Source: SHLQ01 sp964610745 (GTDB taxonomy: Bacteria; Actinomycetota; Acidimicrobiia; Acidimicrobiales; SHLQ01). From it: a stretch of DNA of 64,000 nucleotides. Positions within the stretch are counted from its first letter, which is position 1, and each line of letters starts with the position of its first letter. The translations under genes were made by a program, and so were the position numbers. The notes under the pieces were generated by a model. That model was not told the DNA's origin. It was given only the letters and a program-made list of their open reading frames with translations, and searched no databases. Below are positions 8,610-15,732 of this stretch, piece by piece. The stretch is taken from positions 26,758-90,757 of the forward strand of contig CAZSYL010000008.1 of assembly GCA_964610745.1 (NCBI GenBank), in the 5' to 3' direction.

Positions 8610-9368
8610 CTACCAAACTGCCGAAGGGTCGAGGTCGAGCACTTCGCGCATGCGGGCCATAAGCGGCGCAAAGTTCTCCGAGCGCGTGGTTCTGCCGTCG
8701 GTCGGTATTGGCGCCTCCGAAACGATGCGGTCGGTGTCGAAGGTCGCCACGACCTGATCGAGCACATCACGATGCTTGGTAGCGAGCGGCGATTCGATGA
8801 TCCCTTCCGCAACTAACACGTCCTCATTGGCGACAGGCGCGAGCAACGACGGCAACTGCACTAGGACGGTCTCCAGTGCCTGCTCGAGCTCAGAACGAGC
8901 AGCGGTAGCGATTAGCGAATCCATCAGAGCCTGCGCATGGCGTCGGTGATAGCTCTCCTCGCGTTGTGCTCGAACGGTCACGTTGGCCAACGGGATGTAG
9001 CTCGAATCAGCGACAAGGCTCCACCGAAGGTCTTCGACGATGTCGTAGATCCAGTGACGCACCAGAGCCTCGGCCCAGTCGGTCGTTCCATACTCGGTAA
9101 ACGCACTGGAGCGATATGACTGCGCCGTCCTAGCGAAGGCAAGTTCATCGATCACCGCGTCGGTTGCCTCTACTCCGTCGAGGTCACACACCAGCTCGTA
9201 AAGCATCACGGCATGGCCAAGCTCATCTTGGCCGATGCTTGCAAATGCCAGATCCTCTTCAAGGAATGGTGTGACGCCAATCCACTCGGTGTGCTGTTGG
9301 CCCATCAGGTGTTCATCATCAGCGAACGCCAGAAGAAACTCGCGCAGCGTCTCGGTCGTGCTGATCAT
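8610..9368 (-). CDS. paaC: 1,2-phenylacetyl-CoA epoxidase, subunit PaaC
   Basis: 252 aa from the ATG at 9368, which overlaps the paaB stop (ATGA). The open frame extends upstream to 9503, but that part has no family similarity. PaaC is the ferritin-like partner that forms the catalytic core with PaaA. Visible features include LLAFADDEHLMGQQHTEW, ASIGQDELGHAVMLYEL and RWSLVADSSYIP. It acts in the cytoplasm on phenylacetyl-CoA. Order in the operon is A-D-B-C. Confidence 0.92.
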   Translation of the reverse strand: MISTTETLREFLLAFADDEHLMGQQHTEWIGVTPFLEEDLAFASIGQDELGHAVMLYELVCDLDGVEATDAVIDELAFARTAQSYRSSAFTEYGTTDWAEALVRHWIYDIVEDLRWSLVADSSYIPLANVTVRAQREESYHRRHAQALMDSLIATAARSELEQALETVLVQLPSLLAPVANEDVLVAEGIIESPLATKHRDVLDQVVATFDTDRIVSEAPIPTDGRTTRSENFAPLMARMREVLDLDPSAVW

Positions 9369-9643
9369 GAGCCACCACTTTCCCGGCTGCGTTTGCGGCG
9401 TGCAGCAACTTCGGCGCCATCGTGATGCCGGTGCGGCTTGTCGGCGTTGGGGGCAATGAAGTCGGTATCGCCAACCAGGAGGTGCTCGCGGTTCACAACC
9501 CACACTCGACTTCCTTCAGCCCGACGGATGTATGACTCGCGGGCCAGGAGCATCGCAAGCTCGTCGTTCGCGGCATCGAGGGCGCCCGCGTGACGGAACT
9601 CGTCACGGCCGTCCTTCTTTAAGAACACTTCATAGGTCGCCAT
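9365..9643 (-). CDS. paaB: 1,2-phenylacetyl-CoA epoxidase, subunit PaaB
   Basis: 92 aa, starting MATYEVFLKKDGRDEFRHAG, the normal PaaB N-terminus; the open frame further upstream overlaps paaD and is not PaaB-like. PaaB is the small structural subunit that joins PaaAC heterodimers in the multicomponent epoxidase. The conserved ARESYIRRAEGSRVWVV segment is present. It starts 2 nt after the paaD stop and overlaps paaC by 4 nt. Confidence 0.92.
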   Translation of the reverse strand: MATYEVFLKKDGRDEFRHAGALDAANDELAMLLARESYIRRAEGSRVWVVNREHLLVGDTDFIAPNADKPHRHHDGAEVAARRKRSRESGGS

Positions 9644-9645
9644 GG

Positions 9646-10140
9646 CTACCCCCGCATCACTTCGACGGTCTCGCGACACGTTTCGCATCGGTGCACCGAA
9701 CGACAACGGCTCGGACCGAACATCGATTTCTCGACGGTCGGACCACCACAGAGCGGACACGCCGGATCGGTCGAACCAATCTTCACCGCAACCGTGAACT
9801 CGGTGGCGAGCGCCGCTCGGCCGTCTTTGCTCAGCCGATCAGGAGTCCACGCCGGTGTGGTCAACCAGCCAACCGAGACCGACTCAACTCCGTCAACTTC
9901 GATGACCGCTGCTTCAACGTCCTCTTTGATAATGGCGAGCGCGGGACATCCCGAGAACGTCGGGATCAGCGCAACGCTAGCCACACCGTCATTCACCGCA
10001 ACACGTTCGAGTAGCCCCAGATCGACGATTGAGACGCCCGGATACTCGGGATCGTCCACGCTCCCCACGGCACGAACGATGTCTGCCGTCGTCGCGCTGA
10101 AAGCATCCACCTCAGATCCATTGCTTGTCGACACGGTCAT
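9646..10140 (-). CDS. paaD: Phenylacetate epoxidase maturation protein PaaD (MIP18-like, zinc-binding)
   Basis: 164 aa from the ATG at 10140, chosen because GGAG lies about 9 nt upstream; an ATG at 10155, directly after the paaA stop, would add 5 residues but lacks a Shine-Dalgarno. PaaD has a MIP18/DUF59-like domain (DPEYPGVSIVDLGLLERV...TFSGCPALAIIKEDVEAAV) and a C-terminal zinc ribbon (CPLCGG...CETCRE). It is thought to help metal or Fe-S assembly of the epoxidase system. Its place directly after paaA supports the call. Confidence 0.92.
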   Translation of the reverse strand: MTVSTSNGSEVDAFSATTADIVRAVGSVDDPEYPGVSIVDLGLLERVAVNDGVASVALIPTFSGCPALAIIKEDVEAAVIEVDGVESVSVGWLTTPAWTPDRLSKDGRAALATEFTVAVKIGSTDPACPLCGGPTVEKSMFGPSRCRSVHRCETCRETVEVMRG

Positions 10141-10155
10141 CTCGCTTCGCTCCAT

Positions 10156-11070
10156 TCACGCATTGCTGGCTTCCAATGCGTTCCTCACCCAAGCGGTTCT
10201 CTCCCAATTGTCTCGGGCTTCGCCGATGCGACGAGCCGAATCCGGACCGCCCTGAGCGAGCGTCTTCTTCAGCGGTTCCCAGTCGATTGGGCCGACATCC
10301 CACTTCCCGGATTCTTCGTCGAGGACCAGGTCAGGGGCAGGAACGCTGAACCCGTAGCTGTGCATCATCGGCACAAACTTCTGAACCCACTTGTCTCGAA
10401 GCACCTCATTGCGCTCGCTCTTGATATGCCACTTCAGCAGCTTGTCGTTCGGTTTCGAATCGGGACCGAACAGTTGCAGTGCAGGCCAAAACCACCGGTC
10501 GAGCGCGTCCTGGAAGATCTCTTTCTGGATATCTGTGCCTTCTGCGATTCGGCGCATCCGGTCTTCGCCGAGGCGCATATGGAAGCCCTCTTCGCTGATG
10601 ATCCGTTTGAGGATGCGACGATACGGCCCATAACTGCAGTTCTTGAAGACCGCCTGCTGGCTGGCAAGCGCCGCGGCGTCGACGAGGAAGGCGATCGCAA
10701 CTTGGTCACCCCAGGTCTCGGCCTTGTAGTGAAAAACATTGTGAAAACGGCTGCGACCAGCCATGAGGTCCTCGAGCATCTCATCGCGGGTCTTGATGCC
10801 CATATCCGCGGCCACCATGTAGAGCAGATGCCCGTGGCCTATCTCGTCCTGGGTCTTGGCGAGCACGCTCATCTTGTGACGCAGCCCGGGCGTCTTCGGA
10901 ATCCAATCCCGTTCGGTCAGCCCGCCCATGTACTCAGAGTTCGCGTGCATTTCAATAAAGGCGAACACCGCCTCGCGGTATTCAGATGGCATGTCGTCAT
11001 CGACTTCGACGATGCCTCCGTCATCCAAGAACGCCTCGAAGGCCGATAGGTCTGTCCATCGACGGGCCAT
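10156..11070 (-). CDS. paaA: 1,2-phenylacetyl-CoA epoxidase, catalytic subunit PaaA
   Basis: 304 aa. PaaA carries the di-iron site that converts phenylacetyl-CoA into its ring-1,2-epoxide using O2. Carboxylate/histidine ligands are visible in TQDEIGHGHL (E76, H79) and ISEEGFHMR (E161, H164), with E46 in HANSEYMGG as a further ligand. Length and the C-terminal KWDVGPIDW fit the family. Its ATG overlaps the paaZ stop by 1 nt (TGATG). The reductase subunit PaaE, which feeds electrons to this enzyme, is not encoded in this operon. Confidence 0.95.
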   Translation of the reverse strand: MARRWTDLSAFEAFLDDGGIVEVDDDMPSEYREAVFAFIEMHANSEYMGGLTERDWIPKTPGLRHKMSVLAKTQDEIGHGHLLYMVAADMGIKTRDEMLEDLMAGRSRFHNVFHYKAETWGDQVAIAFLVDAAALASQQAVFKNCSYGPYRRILKRIISEEGFHMRLGEDRMRRIAEGTDIQKEIFQDALDRWFWPALQLFGPDSKPNDKLLKWHIKSERNEVLRDKWVQKFVPMMHSYGFSVPAPDLVLDEESGKWDVGPIDWEPLKKTLAQGGPDSARRIGEARDNWERTAWVRNALEASNA

Positions 11071-13121
11071 CAGAGTTCTGCTCCGTTCACACCAGGAGCG
11101 TTGGCGACCATGGTGAGCACATCGTAGGCCGCCGCAACTTCACCGTTCTGGTTGATGACCTGAGTGTCCCAGGCAACCTCGCCATAGCCGCGCCCATCCA
11201 GTTGGGTTTTGCGCTTGCATGTGAGCACCACATGGATCTCATCGCCGGGCTTTGTTGGCGTGGCGAAGCGCAGCCGATCGATGCCGTAGTTGGCGAGCAC
11301 CGGACCCTCCGGCGGATCCACGAACAAACCGGCAGCAAAGGACAGCACCAGATATCCGTGGGCAACAATCCCACCGAAGATCGGACTGCGGGCCGCCGCT
11401 TGTTCATCCATGTGTGCATAGAAGGTGTCGCCGGTGAAGTCCGCGAAGTGCACAATGTCCTCGTTTGTCACCACACGCGATTCGGTCGTGAGCGAATCGC
11501 CGACCGAGAGCTCGTCGAAGTTGAGGCGGAATGGATGCCCGCTATCGGTCGTCGGAGCACCCGAGATGTACTCGCCTGTAACCGCTGACAACGACGCCGG
11601 CGATCCCTGAACAGCGGTACGTTGCATGTGACTGAACACCGCCCGCATACCGCCCAGCTCTTCCCCACCGCCGGCTCGACCAGGTCCGCCATGGGTGAGA
11701 TGAGGCAGGGGCGACCCGTGCCCGGTGCTCGAAGCTGCCATTGCCTCGTCAACGATGAGCACCCGGCCATGATGGGCAGCGATGCCGCGAGCCAGTGTTG
11801 CGGTCTCGGTGGGGTCCGCCCCATAAATCGACGCGACCAAACTCCCGTTGCCTCGGGCGACCAGTTCGATAGCTTCGTCGGTCGAGGCGTACGGGATGAG
11901 AGTAGCGACCGGCCCGAATGCTTCGACGTCGTGAATTACGTCGGCAAACCGGTCGATTGCTCGAAGAAGGGTCGGAGCGACGAATGCCCCCTTGTCGCTA
12001 TCCACTCCGACGAAGCTCGTGGCATCAACGATCACGTCGCTCGCGGTCTTCAGCTGGTCGATCGCCTCGATGACGCGGTCCCGCTGGTTCCGATCGACGA
12101 GCGCCCCCATCGTCACGGCGTCGTCTCCGGGGTCTCCAACGGTTACCTCGGCCAGTGCGAGCGCGAGAGCAGACGATGCATCGTCGAGGTGTTCTGCTGG
12201 TACGAAGGCTCGCCGGATCGCCGTACATTTCTGACCGGCCTTCGTTGTGATCTCGCTCACGACTTCGCTTACGAACAGATCAAACTCTGCAGTGCCGGGG
12301 CCGGCCCCCGGAGTGAGCAGGGCAGAGTTGACCGAGTCTGCTTCGGTGGTGACGTGAACCGACTTCGCTATCAGGTTTGGATGAGCCTTGATGAGCGCAC
12401 CCGTTGTCGCCGAGCCGGTGAAAGCGACCGAGTCCTGGCCGTCGAGATGGTCGAGGAGATCTCCGGGTTCGCCGCTGAGAAGCTGGAGGGCGCCGTCGGG
12501 CAACAACCCGCTGTCGAGGATTACCCGCACTGCAGCCTCGGTCAGAAAGGCTGTTTGTGGCGCTGGTTTCACAATGCTCGGCAACCCAGCCAGAAACGAT
12601 GGTGCAAACTTCTCGAGCATGCCCCAGACCGGAAAGTTGTAGGCGTTGATTTGCACCGCCACTCCTCGGCGCGGCGTCAAGACATGTACCGCACCGAACG
12701 AGCCGTCGCGCGACAGCGGCTCGAAGTTACCGTCGACGATCACGTGGGCGTTTGGTAGTTCCTTTCGCGCCTTGCTCGCGTAGGCGAGAAGAACGCCAGC
12801 GCCGCCATCGATGTCGATCCACGAGTCTTTCGCTGTAGCACCGGTCCTTGCCGACAGGTCATACAGGGGTCCAAGAACCTCCGGTTCGAGCAGTAGCTTG
12901 CCGAGGTTGCGCAAAATGGTGGCCCGCTGATGGAAGGTGAGCGCACCGACCGCAGGATTCCCGACGGTACGCGCATAGTTGACCGCGCCGCCGAGGTCGA
13001 GATCCTTGGTGGAGACCATCCCGAGGTGCTTACCCGTCGCGGCGTCGACGTAGGGCTTACCGCGGCCGGAGCCCGAAACCCATTGGCCCATCACGTAGCT
13101 GGGCAGTATCTCACCAGACAT
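11070..13121 (-). CDS. paaZ: Bifunctional oxepin-CoA hydrolase/3-oxo-5,6-dehydrosuberyl-CoA semialdehyde dehydrogenase
   Basis: 683 aa from the ATG at 13121, with AGAGGGA before it. The N-terminal aldehyde dehydrogenase domain (about 1-525) has N162 (INAYNFPVW), E260 (TTEADSVNS) and the nucleophile C299 (AGQKCTAI). The C-terminal MaoC-like hotdog hydratase (about 540-680) has the FADFTGDTFYAHMDEQAA and GGIVAHGYLVLS motifs. The protein opens the oxepin ring and oxidises the resulting aldehyde, so both steps are covered by one polypeptide. Its start lies inside the end of paaH (11-nt overlap). Confidence 0.95.
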   Translation of the reverse strand: MSGEILPSYVMGQWVSGSGRGKPYVDAATGKHLGMVSTKDLDLGGAVNYARTVGNPAVGALTFHQRATILRNLGKLLLEPEVLGPLYDLSARTGATAKDSWIDIDGGAGVLLAYASKARKELPNAHVIVDGNFEPLSRDGSFGAVHVLTPRRGVAVQINAYNFPVWGMLEKFAPSFLAGLPSIVKPAPQTAFLTEAAVRVILDSGLLPDGALQLLSGEPGDLLDHLDGQDSVAFTGSATTGALIKAHPNLIAKSVHVTTEADSVNSALLTPGAGPGTAEFDLFVSEVVSEITTKAGQKCTAIRRAFVPAEHLDDASSALALALAEVTVGDPGDDAVTMGALVDRNQRDRVIEAIDQLKTASDVIVDATSFVGVDSDKGAFVAPTLLRAIDRFADVIHDVEAFGPVATLIPYASTDEAIELVARGNGSLVASIYGADPTETATLARGIAAHHGRVLIVDEAMAASSTGHGSPLPHLTHGGPGRAGGGEELGGMRAVFSHMQRTAVQGSPASLSAVTGEYISGAPTTDSGHPFRLNFDELSVGDSLTTESRVVTNEDIVHFADFTGDTFYAHMDEQAAARSPIFGGIVAHGYLVLSFAAGLFVDPPEGPVLANYGIDRLRFATPTKPGDEIHVVLTCKRKTQLDGRGYGEVAWDTQVINQNGEVAAAYDVLTMVANAPGVNGAEL

Positions 13122-13950
13122 AAAATCCCTCTCCGGTCTTCTTCCCCAACAAGCCAGCCGCAACCATGTCGACCATGAGCTCTGGAGGGCTAAATCGAGG
13201 CCCGAGTTCGGTCGCCAGATGCTCGGCGATCGCTAGGCGAACATCGACTCCGACCAGGTCGGTTAGCTTCAGTGGTCCGATTGGATGTTTGTAGCCGAGC
13301 GTCATCGCAGCATCGATATCGGTTGCCGACGCAACGCCAGATTCGACCATGCGGATCGCTTCGAGGCCGAGAGCAACGCCCAGCCGGCTCGAAGCAAAGC
13401 CCGGACTGTCCTGCACGGTGATCGGGGTGAGGCCGAGCAATTCGCCATAGTGCACTGCCTTGTCGATGGTGTCGTCGCTGGTGTGCTCACCTACGACCAC
13501 CTCTACAAGGCTCGATGCTGGTACCGGGTTGAAGAAGTGCATTCCACAGAAGCGGTCCGGGTGTTCAAGAGCTGTGGAAATTTCGGTGATCGACAACGAG
13601 CTCGTGTTCGATCCAATGATCAACTCGGGGTTGCTCGACAAGTAGTGAGGACCAACGGCGCTCAACACCGACTGTTTGAGTGACATATCTTCGGGCAGGG
13701 CCTCGATGACCAGTTCGACTTCGGACGGGTCAGGCTGTTCGGTGCTGATGGTCAGCAGAGCATTGAGGTTGTCGATCTCTTGTTCGCGGCCGCGCTTTCC
13801 CGCTGCCCGACTAAGCGACGCCCGAACACGCTCATCACATGCGTCGGCCATCTCGCGCGAGTGCTCGACGATCCAAACCGGCCTGTCGGATAGGGCAAAG
13901 CTCACCGCAATGCCTCCACCCATAGTGCCGCCACCTACAACCACGATCAT
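13111..13950 (-). CDS. paaH: 3-hydroxyacyl-CoA dehydrogenase (PaaH-like)
   Basis: 279 aa from the ATG at 13950, preceded by AGGGG. A GTG at 14001 is in frame, but it falls in the operator-like repeats and would add 17 residues before the Rossmann fold. MIVVVGGGTMGGGIAVSF is the NAD-binding loop. Catalytic features are SNTSSLSI, HFFNPVPASSLVEVV (His) and DSPGFASSRL, with the C-terminal dimer domain ending GKKTGEGFYVW. In the pathway it oxidises 3-hydroxyadipyl-CoA to 3-oxoadipyl-CoA. It is the first gene of the operon. Other 3-hydroxyacyl-CoA substrates cannot be excluded. Confidence 0.88.
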   Translation of the reverse strand: MIVVVGGGTMGGGIAVSFALSDRPVWIVEHSREMADACDERVRASLSRAAGKRGREQEIDNLNALLTISTEQPDPSEVELVIEALPEDMSLKQSVLSAVGPHYLSSNPELIIGSNTSSLSITEISTALEHPDRFCGMHFFNPVPASSLVEVVVGEHTSDDTIDKAVHYGELLGLTPITVQDSPGFASSRLGVALGLEAIRMVESGVASATDIDAAMTLGYKHPIGPLKLTDLVGVDVRLAIAEHLATELGPRFSPPELMVDMVAAGLLGKKTGEGFYVW

Positions 13951-13995
13951 CGTGACGATCCCCTGCCCAGTTCGATCAGCGTCATACTTAACGTT

Positions 13996-14030
13996 ATACA
14001 CGATCGAGCAACAAAGACACTTTTGTGTAT
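13996..14030. promoter_or_regulatory. Inverted repeats upstream of the paa operon (candidate PaaX operator/promoter)
   Basis: The paaH-ggt divergent gap (13951-14103) holds ATACAC at 13996-14001 matched by GTGTAT at 14025-14030, and within it ACAC-TTTT-GTGT at 14017-14028. TAACGTTA (13989-13996) is a further short palindrome. These lie 40-80 bp before paaH, where a repressor would block transcription. Attribution to PaaX rests on position only. Confidence 0.35.
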
Positions 14031-14103
14031 CACATTAACCTGACAGACCCAGTGATGACTGGGAGTACGGGTTCGCGACGATTAGATGCCGTACACTCCC
14101 GCG

Positions 14104-15729
14104 ATGAACGATCCTGATTCGCTGACTCGTTTCCCGTACGCCTCGCAGCGCTCCGCGGTAGTCGCGAGCGAAGCGATGGTAGCGACGAGTCAACCTCTCG
14201 CAGCCCAAGCCGGACTTGGCGTTCTCGCCGATGGTGGATCGGCGGTCGATGCCGCCATCGCGACAGCTGCCGCACTCACGGTCGTCGAGCCATGCTCGAA
14301 CGGCTTGGGAGGTGATGCGTTCGCCATTGTCTGGGACGGCGAACGCCTGCACGGCCTCAACGGTTCTGGCCGATGGCCGCTCAGCTCCTCGGCAGAACAG
14401 CTCCGCAAAGCGGGTGCGGACCAGGTCAGCCTGTACGGCTGGGCTCCGGTGACCGTTCCTGGCGCTGTCGATAGTTGGGACCAGCTCCATCAACGTTTCG
14501 GCAAACTTCCCATCGACCGTCTCCTCGCCCCAGCGATCAAGTATGCGGAGAAGGGGTTCCCGATCTCGCCGGTTGTGTCGATGATGTGGCAGCGCGCCTA
14601 TAGCAAATACAGCCAGCTGGGCATTGCAGAGCTGTCCGACTGGTTCGATGTGTTTTCAGGGTCCAGCGACCCGGGGCGGGCGCCTCGAGCGGGCGAGATG
14701 TGGGCCACACCGGGCCACGCCCGTGGCCTCAGATCAATGGCCGAGCACGGATTGCGCGACTTCTACGAAGGCGAGATCGCAGCCGCTATCGCCGACCACG
14801 CCTCTGCGACCGGCGGCATGATATCGGCCGATGACCTCGCTGATCATCACGGTGAGTGGGTCGACCCGATCAGCGTTTCGTACCGGGATCACGACGTGTG
14901 GGAAATTCCACCGAACGGCCAAGGGATCGCTGCACTTATGGCGCTCGGTATCGCCGGCGAAACAGCAGCGGGAGAGCTACCCCACCTGAGCGAAGAGGGC
15001 TGGCACCTCAACATCGAGGCGATGAAACTTGCGTTTTCAGACTCCGACGCGTTCGTCGCCGACCCGGAGCACGCGGATGTGCCGGTCGAGCAGCTCCTCT
15101 CTCCGAAGTACCTTGCGTCACGGGCTGCGCTTATCGACGATCGTGCGGGGTCGCCGGCCACTGGAGATCCACAAAGCGGCGGAACCGTCTATCTCGCTAC
15201 CGCCGACAAGGACGCCATGATGGTCAGCTTCATTCAATCGAACTACCACGGCTTCGGATCAGGCGTCGTCGTACCAAGCCATGGCATCGCGCTTCAAAAC
15301 CGGGGTGCTGGCTTCACGCTGGAACCTGGTCACCCCAATGTTGCTGCGCCGGGTAAGCGTCCACGGCACACGATCATCCCGGGCTTTCTGACTCGAAACG
15401 GTCAGCCCGTTGGTCCGTTCGGCGTGATGGGAGGCGAGATGCAGCCCCAGGGACACCTCCAGGTGGTGGCAGCCATGATCGATCACGGCTGCAACCCTCA
15501 GGCTGCCCTCGACGCGCCTCGGTGGCAGGTGGGCCGCGATCACACCGTCCGCGTCGAGCAAGAGGTTCCAACGGAGATCGTCGAGGGCCTCAAGCGCCGC
15601 GGTCACACCGTCCGGGTTGAATCCGACCGAACCTCTTTCGGCCGCGGCCAGATCATTCAGCGCTCCCCCGAAGGCGTCTACATCGCAGGTAGCGAGCCGC
15701 GCGCAGACGGTGCCGCAATCGGGTTCTGA
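14104..15729 (+). CDS. Gamma-glutamyltransferase family protein (Ntn-hydrolase)
   Basis: 541 aa from the ATG at 14104, which has TACACT 6 nt upstream and may be leaderless; an ATG at 14086 is in frame. The family is made as a proenzyme that cleaves itself before a threonine. Here the candidate nucleophile is T361 in QSGGTVYLATADKDAMMVS. The large-subunit landmarks SEAMVATSQPLAAQAG, DAAIATAAALTVVEP and NGLGGDAFAIVWDG are present, and the small subunit contains RPRHTIIPGF and GPFGVMGGEMQPQGHLQV. No signal peptide is visible. Family members act on glutathione-type or gamma-glutamyl amide substrates; the exact substrate is unknown. Confidence 0.9.
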   Translation: MNDPDSLTRFPYASQRSAVVASEAMVATSQPLAAQAGLGVLADGGSAVDAAIATAAALTVVEPCSNGLGGDAFAIVWDGERLHGLNGSGRWPLSSSAEQLRKAGADQVSLYGWAPVTVPGAVDSWDQLHQRFGKLPIDRLLAPAIKYAEKGFPISPVVSMMWQRAYSKYSQLGIAELSDWFDVFSGSSDPGRAPRAGEMWATPGHARGLRSMAEHGLRDFYEGEIAAAIADHASATGGMISADDLADHHGEWVDPISVSYRDHDVWEIPPNGQGIAALMALGIAGETAAGELPHLSEEGWHLNIEAMKLAFSDSDAFVADPEHADVPVEQLLSPKYLASRAALIDDRAGSPATGDPQSGGTVYLATADKDAMMVSFIQSNYHGFGSGVVVPSHGIALQNRGAGFTLEPGHPNVAAPGKRPRHTIIPGFLTRNGQPVGPFGVMGGEMQPQGHLQVVAAMIDHGCNPQAALDAPRWQVGRDHTVRVEQEVPTEIVEGLKRRGHTVRVESDRTSFGRGQIIQRSPEGVYIAGSEPRADGAAIGF

Positions 15730-15732
15730 GAT

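Noticed and set aside
11622..12758. 378-aa open frame on the plus strand inside paaZ
   Set aside because: Antisense shadow of a well-supported gene; no family motif and no ribosome site.
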